DNA from: Ruminiclostridium sp.
GTDB taxonomy: Bacteria; Bacillota; Clostridia; Oscillospirales; Ruminococcaceae
NCBI GenBank assembly: GCA_017479645.1
Contig: JAFVBZ010000043.1
Location: forward strand, 1-57,088
Length of the DNA stretch: 57,088 bases
Reading direction: 5' to 3'
The notes below the pieces were generated by a model. The model was not told where the DNA came from. It did no database searches and saw only the letters and a list, made by a program, of their open reading frames with translations. Numbering within the stretch: the stretch's first letter is position 1; every line of letters begins with the position of its first letter. Of the stretch, positions 1 to 9,038 are shown in pieces. A program made the translations under genes and the position numbers.

Positions 1-1
1 A

Positions 2-511
2 CTTAACGCCCTTAGCTTCCTTCATCTTGTCGATGAGCTGCTCAAAGTACTTCTTGCCGACTTCCATAACAACGTCGGAGAACATCTGGATGAAACGTCT
101 GTAAGAGTCATATACGAAACGCTCGAACTTGGGGTCGGGGTTGCCGGCGATCATAGATGCCACAACATCATCATTAAGACCGAGGTTGAGGATAGTATCC
201 ATCATACCGGGCATGGAAGCTCTTGCACCGGAACGAACGGAAACGAGCAGAGGGTTGGTCTTGTCACCGAACTTCTTGCCGTTTATCTTCTCCATCTCTT
301 CAACGCCCTTCATAGCCTGAGCCATGATCTCGTCGTTGATCTTTCTGCCGTCCTCATAATACTGGGTGCAAGCTTCTGTGGAGATAGTAAAGCCCTGAGG
401 TACGGGAAGACCTATCTTGGTCATCTCCGCGAGGTTAGCGCCTTTACCGCCGAGAAGCTCTCTCATGTCTGCGTTACCTTCACTGAAAAGGTAAACATAT
501 TTCTTTGCCAT
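2..511 (-). CDS. ppdK: Pyruvate, phosphate dikinase, N-terminal part (cut by window edge)
   Basis: The enzyme interconverts pyruvate, ATP and phosphate with phosphoenolpyruvate, AMP and pyrophosphate in the cytoplasm, and is a usual glycolytic or gluconeogenic step in clostridia. The first 170 residues are visible. They begin [16 protein letters not shown] and contain the family signatures [12 protein letters not shown] (about residues 19-30), [10 protein letters not shown] and [16 protein letters not shown], the last being part of the ATP-grasp nucleotide-binding region. The ATG at 509-511 has a perfect AGGAGG (minus strand, 521-526) nine bases upstream. The remaining roughly 700 residues lie to the left of the window. 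A promoter on the same strand lies at 607-635. Identity is secure from the N-terminus alone. Confidence 0.96.
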   Translation of the reverse strand, partial: MAKKYVYLFSEGNADMRELLGGKGANLAEMTKIGLPVPQGFTISTEACTQYYEDGRKINDEIMAQAMKGVEEMEKINGKKFGDKTNPLLVSVRSGARASMPGMMDTILNLGLNDDVVASMIAGNPDPKFERFVYDSYRRFIQMFSDVVMEVGKKYFEQLIDKMKEAKGVK

Positions 512-606
512 TGGATTTTTCCTCCTGATGTTTTATTAGTCCGCAGCTTCCGGTCTTTTCCGCATTACAATGCGGTTTATAGAACTTTATTCTGCATAAC
601 AACTAT

Positions 607-635
607 ATTATATCATATTTTTAACAGAATTTCCA
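607..635 (-). promoter_or_regulatory. Sigma-A-type promoter for ppdK
   Basis: On the minus strand a -35 TGGAAA (630-635) is followed by a 17-bp spacer and a perfect -10 TATAAT (607-612). It is in an AT-rich stretch about 95 bases upstream of the ppdK start. The -35 matches the consensus at 4 of 6 positions. Confidence 0.6.
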
Positions 636-712
636 GTATTTTATAAAAATTTTTTATGAAATTTTAAAGAAATTTTCCGATGCCGTCCAAACGCCCATTT
701 TTCGCGGGGTGA

Positions 713-741
713 TTGATTTTTGCGCCGCGATGTGTTATAAT
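713..741 (+). promoter_or_regulatory. Sigma-A-type promoter for cdd
   Basis: A -35 TTGATT (713-718), a 17-bp spacer and a perfect -10 TATAAT (736-741) lie 32 bases upstream of the cdd start codon. No other gene is between them. Confidence 0.75.
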
Positions 742-772
742 ACTTCCACCATATTGAAGGGCGGTGTTTTGT

Positions 773-1288
773 ATGATTGACAGCCTGACCGGCGATAACG
801 TGAAGAAAGAGCTTGTGGATTCGGCTATAAAGGCGGCGGAAAACGCCTACGCGCCCTATTCGGGATATCGCGTCGGAGCCGCGGTTTTGTGCAATGACGG
901 GAGCGTTTTTACCGGCTGCAACGTCGAGAACGCGTCGTATCCCTGCGGCATCTGCGCGGAACGCACAGCCGTTGCGAAAGCAGTCAGCGAGGGGAAGCGC
1001 AGTTTCCGCATGATCGCTGTTGCGGGAAGCACGGCGGAGAAATGTACGCCCTGCGGTATGTGCAGACAGTTCCTGTACGAGTTCGCTCCAGGTCTCACAG
1101 TCCTCTGCGCCGCAAACGACGGCTCATTTGACGAGATATGTCTCTCGGAGCTGCTTGTGCGCGGATTCGGTGCGGCGGGGAACGTCCCGCTGCGAAATGC
1201 GTCGCGACATTCTTCTGTCGGCGGGTGCGCCGCCTCGGTTAGCTGTTCTCTTCAGATTACAGATAGATTTAGTACCGATCTGTTATGA
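773..1288 (+). CDS. cdd: Cytidine deaminase with aberrant C-terminal tail
   Basis: This pyrimidine-salvage enzyme deaminates cytidine and deoxycytidine to the uridine forms. Residues 1-130 carry the whole fold: YAPYSGYRVGAAV, the substrate-binding GCNVENASYPCGICAERT (N50, E52) with zinc ligand C61 and catalytic E63, and the PCGMC motif with zinc ligands C94 and C97. The ATG at 773 is preferred over a GTG at 764 because GAAGGG (756-761) is well placed only for the ATG. The usual ELLP-x-AF ending of about 135 residues is changed here to SELLVRGFGAAGN, and the frame runs on for about 40 further residues, low in similarity to the family and rich in Ser, Arg and Cys. The tail leads into a repeat-rich spacer. 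Enzyme identity is clear, and the tail may be a repeat insertion at the gene end. Confidence 0.9.
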   Translation: MIDSLTGDNVKKELVDSAIKAAENAYAPYSGYRVGAAVLCNDGSVFTGCNVENASYPCGICAERTAVAKAVSEGKRSFRMIAVAGSTAEKCTPCGMCRQFLYEFAPGLTVLCAANDGSFDEICLSELLVRGFGAAGNVPLRNASRHSSVGGCAASVSCSLQITDRFSTDLL

Positions 1289-1446
1289 GACTTGTCAAGT
1301 CCGTGTAACGGTCATTACGCCGCGGGGCGCTCCCCGCCGCGATCCAGCCGCGCAGGCTGGCGCCGTCCGCGTAGGACAAAGCGCGTAAGCGCAGGCTGAC
1401 GCCGTCTGCGTAAGACGAGGCGCGTAAGCGCAGATGGGATCTGATG
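1289..1446. repeat. GC-rich spacer with a 39-bp tandem duplication
   Basis: This convergent spacer between cdd and the minus-strand gene holds two adjacent copies of a 39-bp unit at 1352-1390 and 1391-1429. Both begin GCAGGCTG and contain CGCGTAAG, and they differ at only a few positions. A short inverted repeat GCGGGGCGCTCCCCGC is at 1322-1337. No coding sequence is evident. It could act as a bidirectional terminator or be a REP-like element. Confidence 0.7.
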
Positions 1447-2571
1447 TTACTCGATTACGGAAATGCAGTTGGCAAGGTCTATGCGGCATATCTTCTCGGA
1501 CTTTCCGCCGGAAAGCCGCTTTACGAACCTGCCGTCCGAATAGACGATCACTCCGCTGTCGAGCAGCACATAGTCCATAACTCCCCGCGCAATGACCGTG
1601 TCGGCGCCGGAGCCGGAATGGCGGATAAGCTCCCATTCCGACGGGATCAGACCCTCGTCGGAGCTGTCGGAGTCGGCAATTCGCTTCGCTTTTATCATGT
1701 TCCCTTCTACGAACAGCTCCCGCTCGTCGGCGGTCTTGTTCTTGGCGGGATTTCTGCCGCCGGTGCGGAGAGGCTCTCCGCCGAATGCCATTGAGAACGT
1801 GCTTAAAAAGCCAAATGTCGCCTTTATGATCCTGTACGGGAACAGCAGAATGTCCGTTCCCACGTTTGAATTGCGGCGGGTAGGCTCGTATTTCCGGCGA
1901 ATGCAGTAGATATTCCCCTCCGCGTCGTCGGAAGCCTTGATATAATCATAAGCCGGGTCAGACAGGATATCTGTCAGAGAGCCGTCCTTCGCGCTGTAAG
2001 AGCAGATCGCGCAGGGACTTTTTTCCACTACCTGCCCGGAGCTGTTCCGGGCGTAGCCCATTGCAGTATAATAGACAATATCCGGATCGCGGCGTGATAT
2101 GAACGGGCAGCTTTCGCTGGTGAAGCCTTCGGTGAGCTGGTCGGTACTGCCGTTCGAGGTGTTGAGCCAGCCGATGTGCCGCTCATAGCCGCCCTCGCCC
2201 GCATCGAAGATGTACTTTCCGTTTCTGCAGGAAACCCGTCCCGGGTCAACGGTCTGATTTGCAAATATGTATGTCTCGTCGTCGGTCTCGGGATCCTTGA
2301 AGTAAAGCCCGCCGACACCGTCGATGAAAGTGCCGTAGATAAGGCGTTCGCCGTCGCTCGACAATGAGCGCAGAAACTCGCCTTCCGTTTCGTAGTACTT
2401 TTCCTGCACCTGCATGAACTGTGCGCCTTTGCCGGTGGTCTTCCACTCGTCGCGCTTCTTCATCTCGTTGACTGCATGCAGGTAATCCCGTATGCGCCCG
2501 CAGGTGAGCTGCTGCGGCTTTCCGCTGTCTATGCGGTATATTGAGCCTTCGCTTATGCAATATATCTTCAT
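1447..2571 (-). CDS. Predicted beta-propeller-like protein of unknown function
   Basis: The 374-residue product begins MKIYCISEGSIYRIDSGK. The ATG at 2569-2571 has GGAAGG just upstream on the minus strand and a consensus promoter further up, so the longer open frame reaching 2880 is not used. The protein has no signal peptide. Short repeated beta-type segments such as GERLIYGTF, GGLYFKD, PDIVYYTAMG, GNIYCIRRKY and SGVIVYSDGRFVKRL resemble TolB/WD40-like blades. A possible membrane-touching stretch (LLFPYRIIKATFGFLSTFSMAF) lies near the middle, about residues 230-255. The gene is monocistronic and diverges from the MATE gene. I do not recognise a specific family and assign no function. Confidence 0.8.
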   Translation of the reverse strand: MKIYCISEGSIYRIDSGKPQQLTCGRIRDYLHAVNEMKKRDEWKTTGKGAQFMQVQEKYYETEGEFLRSLSSDGERLIYGTFIDGVGGLYFKDPETDDETYIFANQTVDPGRVSCRNGKYIFDAGEGGYERHIGWLNTSNGSTDQLTEGFTSESCPFISRRDPDIVYYTAMGYARNSSGQVVEKSPCAICSYSAKDGSLTDILSDPAYDYIKASDDAEGNIYCIRRKYEPTRRNSNVGTDILLFPYRIIKATFGFLSTFSMAFGGEPLRTGGRNPAKNKTADERELFVEGNMIKAKRIADSDSSDEGLIPSEWELIRHSGSGADTVIARGVMDYVLLDSGVIVYSDGRFVKRLSGGKSEKICRIDLANCISVIE

Positions 2572-2611
2572 TTTCCTTCCCCCGGATCGTTTCACAGACT
2601 TATTACATACC

Positions 2612-2640
2612 ATTATATAACAACTAAACTGACTTGTCAA
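2612..2640 (-). promoter_or_regulatory. Consensus sigma-A promoter for the minus-strand gene at 1447-2571
   Basis: Read on the minus strand there is a perfect -35 TTGACA (2635-2640), a 17-bp spacer and a perfect -10 TATAAT (2612-2617), 41 bases upstream of the ATG. Confidence 0.85.
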
Positions 2641-2659
2641 CCAAAGAAAGGAGCATTCC

Positions 2660-4027
2660 ATGCGCAGACATACCGATATGGATATGACAAGCGGAGCGAT
2701 ACTTCCGAAGCTTCTGAAGCTGTCGCTGCCGCTGATGCTTTCGAGCGTGCTGCAGCTCTTGTTCAATGCCGCGGATATAATCGTCGTCGGCAACTTCGCA
2801 AGCGATAACTCGCTTGCCGCCGTAGGCTCCACCACTGCCCTCGTGAACCTTATGACGAACCTGTTTCTCGGTCTTTCCACCGGTGCGAACGTGCTTGCGT
2901 CCCACTATCTCGGAGCCGGGGACAGCGAACGTGTCTCAAAGACCGTACATACCTCAATGGTGCTGAGCGTTATAAGCGGACTTATGCTCACAGCCGTGGG
3001 CTGCATCTTCGCAGATGACCTGCTTGAACTGATGCAGACGCCGCCGGAAGTGCTGGAGCTGTCCGCGCTGTATCTGAGGATATACTTTGCCGGAATGACG
3101 GCGATGATGATATACAATCTCGGCAGCTCGATACTCCGCGCAAAAGGCGATACAAAGCGTCCGCTGTACTATCTGACATTTGCCGGCGCGATAAATGTGG
3201 TTCTGAACCTTATCTTTGTCATTCTCTGTCAGATGGACGTGGCAGGCGTGGCGCTGGCTACCGTGATATCCCAGTGCATCTCGGCGCTTCTTATCGTGAT
3301 GTGCCTTGTGAAAGAGAACGGCGGCTTTAAGCTTGAGTTCAGAAAGCTTCGGCTGGACAGGGCAACGGTGGGGAAGATGCTCAAGATCGGCGTTCCTGCG
3401 GGATTTCAGGGCGTTGTGTTCTCGCTGTCGAATGTGGTGATCCAGTCGTCTATCAACAGCTTCGGCGCTGTGGTAATGGCGGGGAGCGCGGCGGCGGCAA
3501 GCATCGAGGGCTTTATCTGGGTGTCCATGAACTCTTTCTCTCAAGGCGCTCTCACATTCACGAGCGCCAACATCGGCGCCGGTAAGTACAGCCGCGTGAA
3601 CCGCATCGCGCTGATATCCTGCTCCTGCGCGGCAGTGGTGGGGCTTGTGCTCGGCAACCTCGCCTACTTCTTCGGAACGCCGCTACTCGGCATATATGAT
3701 CCGAGACCGGACGTGATAGAGGCAGGGCTTGTGCGAATGAGCCTTGTATGTACGCTGTACTGCACCTGCGGACTTATGGACTGCATCGTAGGCTCGATAC
3801 GCGGAATGGAATACGCCGTGACGCCCACGATAGTATCGCTGCTCGGAGCCTGCGGACTGCGCATACTCTGGATATTTACGGGATTTCAGATGCCCGAGTT
3901 CCACACGGTATTCTGGCTGTTCATGTCATACCCGGCTTCATGGGTGATAACCTTCCTTGTGCATCTTATCTGTTATTTCTTCATGCGCAGGCGGCTGCCG
4001 AAGGAAGATATACCTGCGCAAAAATAA
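2660..4027 (+). CDS. MATE family multidrug/sodium antiporter
   Basis: This is a 455-residue inner-membrane exporter with about twelve hydrophobic segments. The N-terminal helix region GAILPKLLKLSLPLMLSSVLQ is followed by LFNAADIIVVGNF and by LAAVGSTTALVNLM, which are typical of the MatE domain. A second half with the same layout starts near residue 235 (LKIGVPAGFQGVVFSLSN), consistent with the family's internal duplication. Members couple sodium or proton influx to export of cationic drugs or metabolites, and the substrate cannot be read from sequence. AAAGGAG at 2647-2653 fixes the ATG at 2660. Length is normal. It is a single gene followed by a 220-bp AT-rich spacer that carries the flagellar promoter. 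Confidence 0.93.
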   Translation: MRRHTDMDMTSGAILPKLLKLSLPLMLSSVLQLLFNAADIIVVGNFASDNSLAAVGSTTALVNLMTNLFLGLSTGANVLASHYLGAGDSERVSKTVHTSMVLSVISGLMLTAVGCIFADDLLELMQTPPEVLELSALYLRIYFAGMTAMMIYNLGSSILRAKGDTKRPLYYLTFAGAINVVLNLIFVILCQMDVAGVALATVISQCISALLIVMCLVKENGGFKLEFRKLRLDRATVGKMLKIGVPAGFQGVVFSLSNVVIQSSINSFGAVVMAGSAAAASIEGFIWVSMNSFSQGALTFTSANIGAGKYSRVNRIALISCSCAAVVGLVLGNLAYFFGTPLLGIYDPRPDVIEAGLVRMSLVCTLYCTCGLMDCIVGSIRGMEYAVTPTIVSLLGACGLRILWIFTGFQMPEFHTVFWLFMSYPASWVITFLVHLICYFFMRRRLPKEDIPAQK

Positions 4028-4162
4028 CGTCTTTGAGGCATAATTGACAAAGGCGCGGTTTCAGCCGGCGTAAATGTGCATAAATATAGACCTTTTGTTA
4101 GTGAAAAATAAACAAAAAATTTGCAATATCTGCTTAAATTCATAAAAAGTTACAATATTTGA

Positions 4163-4191
4163 TTGACTTTTGATATTAATTTGTGTATAAT
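4163..4191 (+). promoter_or_regulatory. Strong sigma-A promoter of the flagellar locus
   Basis: TTGACT (4163-4168), a 17-bp spacer and TATAAT (4186-4191) lie 61 bases upstream of fliK. A short hairpin AAGGG/CCCTT (4210-4214 with 4223-4227) sits in the leader. Its loop region is nearly the same as that of the glnA leader hairpin at 53930-53960. Confidence 0.85.
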
Positions 4192-4251
4192 GTAGTTATA
4201 TAGTAGTATAAGGGTAACTATGCCCTTTTGCGACTTGAAAGGAGGTGTAAT

Positions 4252-5886
4252 ATGGTTACGAACAAGGTAAGTATGGACGTCAAGGTAAACAGTCCCGGAG
4301 GTTCAAAAGCCCGTGAGACGGACGGCGGATTTTCCGATGTTCTTGGCAACGTAAGCACGGAGAGCCGTAAACAGCCCGGTCTGTCGGATTCCGGCAGGAA
4401 CGATATCCGCAAGGAGTTCGGCTATACCAGAAAGGCTGCCGAAAGACCCGTTTCCGAACGCCCCGATGTGCGCAGTGCGAATGACGACAGGGGAAGAAGC
4501 TTTGCCGATGAGGCGAGAGCGGGAGATGCCGCAAAAGTCGATCAGCTGCTGAACAGGGCCGCCGAAACAGTCACCCGGACAGTGAGCGAGACCGGCGAGG
4601 TTCCTACAAAGGAAGAAGCCGCGGAGATGATGACGGACGCGCTTAAAGCGATGTCGTCGGGAAATAAGGACGATAATGCCGCCGGAATACCGAAGGAGAT
4701 CGCAGAACTGCTGGCTGAAGCTATCGCGGCTGCTGCTGGAACAGGCAGTACCGGAGCCTATGACGGCGATATCCCCGATGAGTTCACGGATCTTATACCG
4801 GACGAGCCGACTGTGCATGTGGTTTCACCGGATGCTTCATTCGTTATGACCGCAAAACATGCTGAAGCCGCTCTGATATCCGGAATGGGAGCCGAAGACC
4901 CGGAGATGACCGGAGAAGAGAACGCACCTGAGCTTGACAGCTTCATGTCAACACTGCGGGAGAGAATGCCGGACCTTCCCGAAGGAGATCTGAGACCTGC
5001 CGACAGCACATTCGAAGAACGCGCAAAGTCGCTTCTGCAAAGACTGGCGGATATGCCGGAAGAACCTTATGATCCGTTGAAAAGCGAGTTCGGTATCGAG
5101 ACAGGATTCGGCTATACGGAAAACCTTTCCGCTGTGAAGGATACCGCTGAGATGCTTTCCGACCTCATTGAGGGTGCGAAGAAGGAACTCGGGCTGAGCG
5201 ACGTGAAGTACGAGCATATCACCGAGACCGAAACGCCGGAAGCAATACTGATGCACGACGAGCCGATGAAGCTGTCCCACAGCATGAACAGCAGGGACCG
5301 TACAGGAGAGCTGGATCACATACTCGGCGAAGGCAGATTTGACGTTTCCGAAGAGGACGGAGATGCGCCGAAGACGCAGACCTACGATGCCGTACACATG
5401 TCGGCGGAGCTTATGGGAAGCAGGACTGACACCGATATCCCCGTAGAGAACGGGCAGATGCCGGAACAGACCGCAGAGATCAGACCGCCCGAAGTACAGA
5501 CCGCAGAGCAGATACTCGAACGCATTCAGAACATGCAGGGTGACCGCACGGAATTTACCATGGTGCTCAACCCCGAAGCCCTCGGAAGGATCACAGTCAA
5601 GCTGGTCATGACAGGCGAACGCGCTTCAGTCGAGATCAACGCTGAAAATCCCGAAACAAGAGCGATACTTGCGGCAAGGACGGAAAACCTGCAGAGCGTA
5701 CTGCACGATAACGGCGTAGAGCTTGAGAACTACCAGGTAGTCACCGAGCAGGAAAATACCCAGTACAACGAGCAGAACTACGACGGCAGCAGCAAGAATC
5801 CATACTCGAGAGACGATGAAGACTCGCAGAACGACGACGATAATGACGACGGCGAGAACTTCTACGACATTCTTCAGAACATCTGA
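4252..5886 (+). CDS. fliK: Flagellar hook-length control protein
   Basis: FliK is the secreted ruler that measures the hook and switches export specificity through FlhB. The 544-residue protein is acidic and poorly conserved over its first 420 residues, as is usual. The C-terminal Flg_hook domain (about residues 425-505) is clear: FTMVLNPEALGRITVKLVM, VEINAENPETRAILAA and LQSVLHDNGVELENYQV. The tail is very acidic (DDEDSQNDDDNDDGE). A perfect AAAGGAGGTG at 4238-4247 supports the ATG at 4252 over an upstream TTG. It is the first gene of the locus, and flgD follows after 25 bases. Confidence 0.92.
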   Translation: MVTNKVSMDVKVNSPGGSKARETDGGFSDVLGNVSTESRKQPGLSDSGRNDIRKEFGYTRKAAERPVSERPDVRSANDDRGRSFADEARAGDAAKVDQLLNRAAETVTRTVSETGEVPTKEEAAEMMTDALKAMSSGNKDDNAAGIPKEIAELLAEAIAAAAGTGSTGAYDGDIPDEFTDLIPDEPTVHVVSPDASFVMTAKHAEAALISGMGAEDPEMTGEENAPELDSFMSTLRERMPDLPEGDLRPADSTFEERAKSLLQRLADMPEEPYDPLKSEFGIETGFGYTENLSAVKDTAEMLSDLIEGAKKELGLSDVKYEHITETETPEAILMHDEPMKLSHSMNSRDRTGELDHILGEGRFDVSEEDGDAPKTQTYDAVHMSAELMGSRTDTDIPVENGQMPEQTAEIRPPEVQTAEQILERIQNMQGDRTEFTMVLNPEALGRITVKLVMTGERASVEINAENPETRAILAARTENLQSVLHDNGVELENYQVVTEQENTQYNEQNYDGSSKNPYSRDDEDSQNDDDNDDGENFYDILQNI

Positions 5887-5911
5887 TCACTAAAGAAAAG
5901 GAGGAATATCA

Positions 5912-6763
5912 ATGGCAGACGCTATAAGCGGAATAGCTTCCCCGCAGAGCAACTATGAGAAGTACAAGGATATGTTCACCGATAAGCATGACCTTGTAAC
6001 AATGGACAACTTCTATTCGCTGCTGATAGCTGAAATGCAGAACCAGGATCCGCTGGAGCCTACATCGAACACCGAGTTCATCTCGCAGATGGCAAGCTTT
6101 ACGGCGCTCCAGGCACAGCAGGATACGTTTGAAACACAGCAGATGTCCTACGCAAACTCCCTTATCGGCAAGACCGTTACCGTGTCCAAGGGCGACGGAG
6201 AAGTAGAGACAGGCGTTGTATCGTATGTCAAGGGCGGAGAAACACCCATGATAAACGTGAACGGCACCAACTACAAGCTCAGCGCTGTATCCCAGGTGCA
6301 TGACAACGGAACACAGCAGTCCTCGTCAATAGGAGACTACGGCGCGTTCGCATCAAGCATTCTCGGCAAGAACGCAGTTGTACAGTCTGTCGACGAAAAC
6401 GGCGCTGCATACTACGATGAAGGAACGGTAAGCTCCCTTGAGATCGAAAACGGCAATGTAAGAGTAGTCGTAAACGGTTATGCGTACAATGCGACCGACG
6501 TTCTCAGAGTAACTCAGCCTGTACAGGAAGAGCAGAGCATACAGAACACATCTTCGGTGCCGGACAACGTTGAACCCGTTTCACAGCAGACAGCAGGCAC
6601 ATCTGGCAGCAGCACACAGACCGCACAGAGCACTGTTACGGCTGATCAGACGGTGCAGACAAGAAGCACTGCGGCAGTTCAGACTGACGAAGACGATATC
6701 GCGGACGCTGCGGAAAACGACAGCAGTGACGATGACAGACGTATCTATGAGCTTTTTGAATGA
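5912..6763 (+). CDS. flgD: Flagellar hook capping/scaffolding protein FlgD
   Basis: FlgD caps the growing hook and guides FlgE subunits into place. The N-terminal conserved core is at about residues 25-95: LVTMDNFYSLLIAEMQNQDPLEPTSN followed by EFISQMASFTALQ and the IGKTVTV strand. The 283-residue protein is longer than the roughly 140-residue Bacillus form. The extra C-terminal part from about residue 205 is rich in Gln, Thr and Ser and ends in an acidic stretch. AAGGAGG at 5897-5903 supports the start. It lies between fliK and a TIGR02530-type gene, the usual clostridial order. Confidence 0.93.
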   Translation: MADAISGIASPQSNYEKYKDMFTDKHDLVTMDNFYSLLIAEMQNQDPLEPTSNTEFISQMASFTALQAQQDTFETQQMSYANSLIGKTVTVSKGDGEVETGVVSYVKGGETPMINVNGTNYKLSAVSQVHDNGTQQSSSIGDYGAFASSILGKNAVVQSVDENGAAYYDEGTVSSLEIENGNVRVVVNGYAYNATDVLRVTQPVQEEQSIQNTSSVPDNVEPVSQQTAGTSGSSTQTAQSTVTADQTVQTRSTAAVQTDEDDIADAAENDSSDDDRRIYELFE

Positions 6764-6790
6764 CATTTTCGGAAAGGGTGAGGTTGAAAG

Positions 6791-7192
6791 ATGCTTATAA
6801 GTGAGTATCTTGCCGGACGCAATTCGATAAGTGTTTCAACAGGCGGTGCGAGCCCTTATAATACGGGCGAAGCCGTGCATGGAAGCGATGAGGCGGGAAG
6901 TTTTGCGGAACACCTGAAAAACAGCCTCGGGAACAAGGAAGTTGAATTTTCAAACCATGCGATAAGACGTCTTGAGAGCAGAAAGATCGATGTGTCGGAG
7001 AACGACAGGATCGAACGTCTCAACAAGGGCGTGGAGCTGGCAGCGGAGAAGGGCAGCGAAGAAAGCCTTATACTTGTTGACAGCACGGCATTTATCGTGA
7101 GCGTCAAGAACAATACCGTCATAACAACGGTATCGGCAGACGATCTTAAAGGAAACGTATTCACAAACATTGATTCCGCCGTGATAGTATGA
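6791..7192 (+). CDS. Flagellar operon protein, TIGR02530 type
   Basis: This 133-residue cytoplasmic protein sits between flgD and flgE, the fixed place of the TIGR02530 family in Firmicutes. The recognisable block is VEFSNHAIRRLESRKIDVSEN followed by RIERLNKGVELAAEKGSEESLILVDSTAFIVSVKNNTVITTV (about residues 50-118). The function of the family is unknown, and synteny suggests a role in hook assembly. The ATG at 6791 follows AAAGGGTGAGG, an acceptable binding site. Length is typical. Confidence 0.88.
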   Translation: MLISEYLAGRNSISVSTGGASPYNTGEAVHGSDEAGSFAEHLKNSLGNKEVEFSNHAIRRLESRKIDVSENDRIERLNKGVELAAEKGSEESLILVDSTAFIVSVKNNTVITTVSADDLKGNVFTNIDSAVIV

Positions 7193-7289
7193 TGTCGGAC
7201 CGAGGGGGCGCAAGCCTTCCGAAGAGACACGGCCGTCCCGAACGACAGAAGGACGGCACAGCGGCGGTGCAGAGAAAGGAATTACCGCT

Positions 7290-9032
7290 ATGATGAAATC
7301 ATTGTATTCCGGTGTTGCCGGAATGAAGACCCATAACCAGAGAATGGACGTTATAGGCAACAACATCTCCAACGTCAATACCACAGGTTACAAGACAAGC
7401 GAAGTTACATTCAAGGACGTTTATTACCAGACCAAGGCGAACGCTTCTTCCGGCGATTCCACCTCCGGCGGCAAGAACCCCACCCAGATCGGTTACGGTT
7501 CCCAGCTCGGTACGGTATCGCAGGTAATGGTGCAGTCCGGCTTCACCTATACGGACAGCAAGTTCAACTGCGCTCTCCAGGGCGAAGGTTTCTTCCAGGT
7601 AATGGACGATTCCGGAAATATCTACTACAGCCGTGCAGGTAAGTTCTCCGTGGACAGCTACGGAAACCTTACAGACCCCAACGGCAACATCGTTCTCGGC
7701 GTTTCGGGCGATCCTACGGGTATTGAGACCGGTCAGTCCCAGCGTATCCAGATCCACGTTCCCGCTGTTGACAACAATGTTGCAAGTGCTACCAAGACCG
7801 TAAACGGCTACGATATCACGATCAGCGCGAATACATTCGGCGAAGACGGCAACGTTTCGTTCACGATCGTTGATTCCGATACTCCGTATGCTACAAGAAG
7901 CGGAACAAACCTTACCATATATATGGATCTCGATCAGGATTTCGGTCAGGCGGAATTCGAGCGCCTTAATCAGATGGAGCTCGAAAATCCCGGTTCCATT
8001 ACCGATACTATGCGCCAGAACGCTGTAAACAACGCACTCAGCGAATTCCAGAACGCGGTGAATGAAGCTGTTTACCAGGGCGGTGTCGGACTTCCCGACG
8101 GCGTTCTCCCGTTCAGCATAGAGTTCGAGTCCCTCCCGCAGTACGACGATGTTCAGGCACTTGCTGCAAACAATACAATGACCGTGAATTACACGGACTC
8201 CGGAACAGGTACGGAGTACGAGATGGACTTCACCGTTACCGCCGATAAGGCAGGCGAGTTCGCAAACAAGTACGAACTCGATCTCAAATCCACCACATCG
8301 CAGAACTATGTTACCGCGAAGTGGAAGGACAGCATACTCACCGTTACTGTACCGGCGAGCGGTGTCGCTTACCGTGAGGACGGAACAGCTTACGATTCGC
8401 TTGAAGATGCTATAAATGAGGCAATAGACAAGGCAAGCGATGCCAACCACCAGCTCACAGTCGAGATATCCACATATACCGTTGAGACGGACGAGACTAC
8501 CGGCGCAAAGACAAGAACTGCAACAACAGACCCCTTCGATTTCTCCCAGGGTATCGGCAACAGAACAGAGCGTCTCGGTCTCGATAACGGAAGAGACAAC
8601 TTCTTCTCCGATATCGCTACCGCGCTCAGCACCGTTACACTTACGGACGGACGCACCGCGGCGGAGCAGGCTGTCGATGACCTCGAAACGATACAGATAG
8701 ATACCGACGGTACGATCTACGGACGTCATGCCGTACACGGACTTCTCGTGCTCGGACGTATAGATATCGCCACATTCGAGAACCCCACCGGTCTTGAGCA
8801 GGTAGGTACTTCTCTGTGGAGAGCTTCTCTCGCTTCCGGAGAGCCGCAGGTCAAGATAGGCGGAACAGACGGTGCCGGCGAAGTTATCCAGGGCGCGCTG
8901 GAAATGTCCAACGTTGACCTCGCCCAGGAATTCTCGGATATGATCATCACGCAGAGAGGCTATCAGGCAAACTCGCGTATCATAACCGTTTCCGATACTA
9001 TGCTTGAAGAGCTTGTAAACCTCAAGAGATAA
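7290..9032 (+). CDS. flgE: Flagellar hook protein FlgE
   Basis: FlgE is the subunit of the flexible hook and is exported through the flagellar type III apparatus. The N-terminal rod motif is present (MKSLYSGVAGMKTHNQRMDVIGNNISNVNTTGYK), as is the FlgE signature around residues 90-130 (LQGEGFFQVMDDSGNIYYSRAGKFSVD). The C-terminal coil is QGALEMSNVDLAQEFSDMIITQRGYQANSRII. At 580 residues it is longer than the roughly 265-residue Bacillus protein. The extra material, about residues 155-440, forms the exposed D2/D3 domains, as in other long clostridial hooks. ATG codons at 7290 and 7293 are adjacent, and AGAAAGGA at 7275-7282 serves either. Confidence 0.95.
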   Translation: MMKSLYSGVAGMKTHNQRMDVIGNNISNVNTTGYKTSEVTFKDVYYQTKANASSGDSTSGGKNPTQIGYGSQLGTVSQVMVQSGFTYTDSKFNCALQGEGFFQVMDDSGNIYYSRAGKFSVDSYGNLTDPNGNIVLGVSGDPTGIETGQSQRIQIHVPAVDNNVASATKTVNGYDITISANTFGEDGNVSFTIVDSDTPYATRSGTNLTIYMDLDQDFGQAEFERLNQMELENPGSITDTMRQNAVNNALSEFQNAVNEAVYQGGVGLPDGVLPFSIEFESLPQYDDVQALAANNTMTVNYTDSGTGTEYEMDFTVTADKAGEFANKYELDLKSTTSQNYVTAKWKDSILTVTVPASGVAYREDGTAYDSLEDAINEAIDKASDANHQLTVEISTYTVETDETTGAKTRTATTDPFDFSQGIGNRTERLGLDNGRDNFFSDIATALSTVTLTDGRTAAEQAVDDLETIQIDTDGTIYGRHAVHGLLVLGRIDIATFENPTGLEQVGTSLWRASLASGEPQVKIGGTDGAGEVIQGALEMSNVDLAQEFSDMIITQRGYQANSRIITVSDTMLEELVNLKR

Positions 9033-9038
9033 AATAAA

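Noticed and set aside
2572-2880. N-terminal extension of the minus-strand propeller-like gene to a start at 2880
   Set aside because: It would overlap the MATE gene and run through the consensus promoter at 2612-2640. The ATG at 2569-2571 has a good binding site.
4028-4162. Sigma-28-type promoter before fliK
   Set aside because: No TAAA-N15-GCCGATAA-like pair is present. The region instead has a clear sigma-A promoter at 4163-4191.
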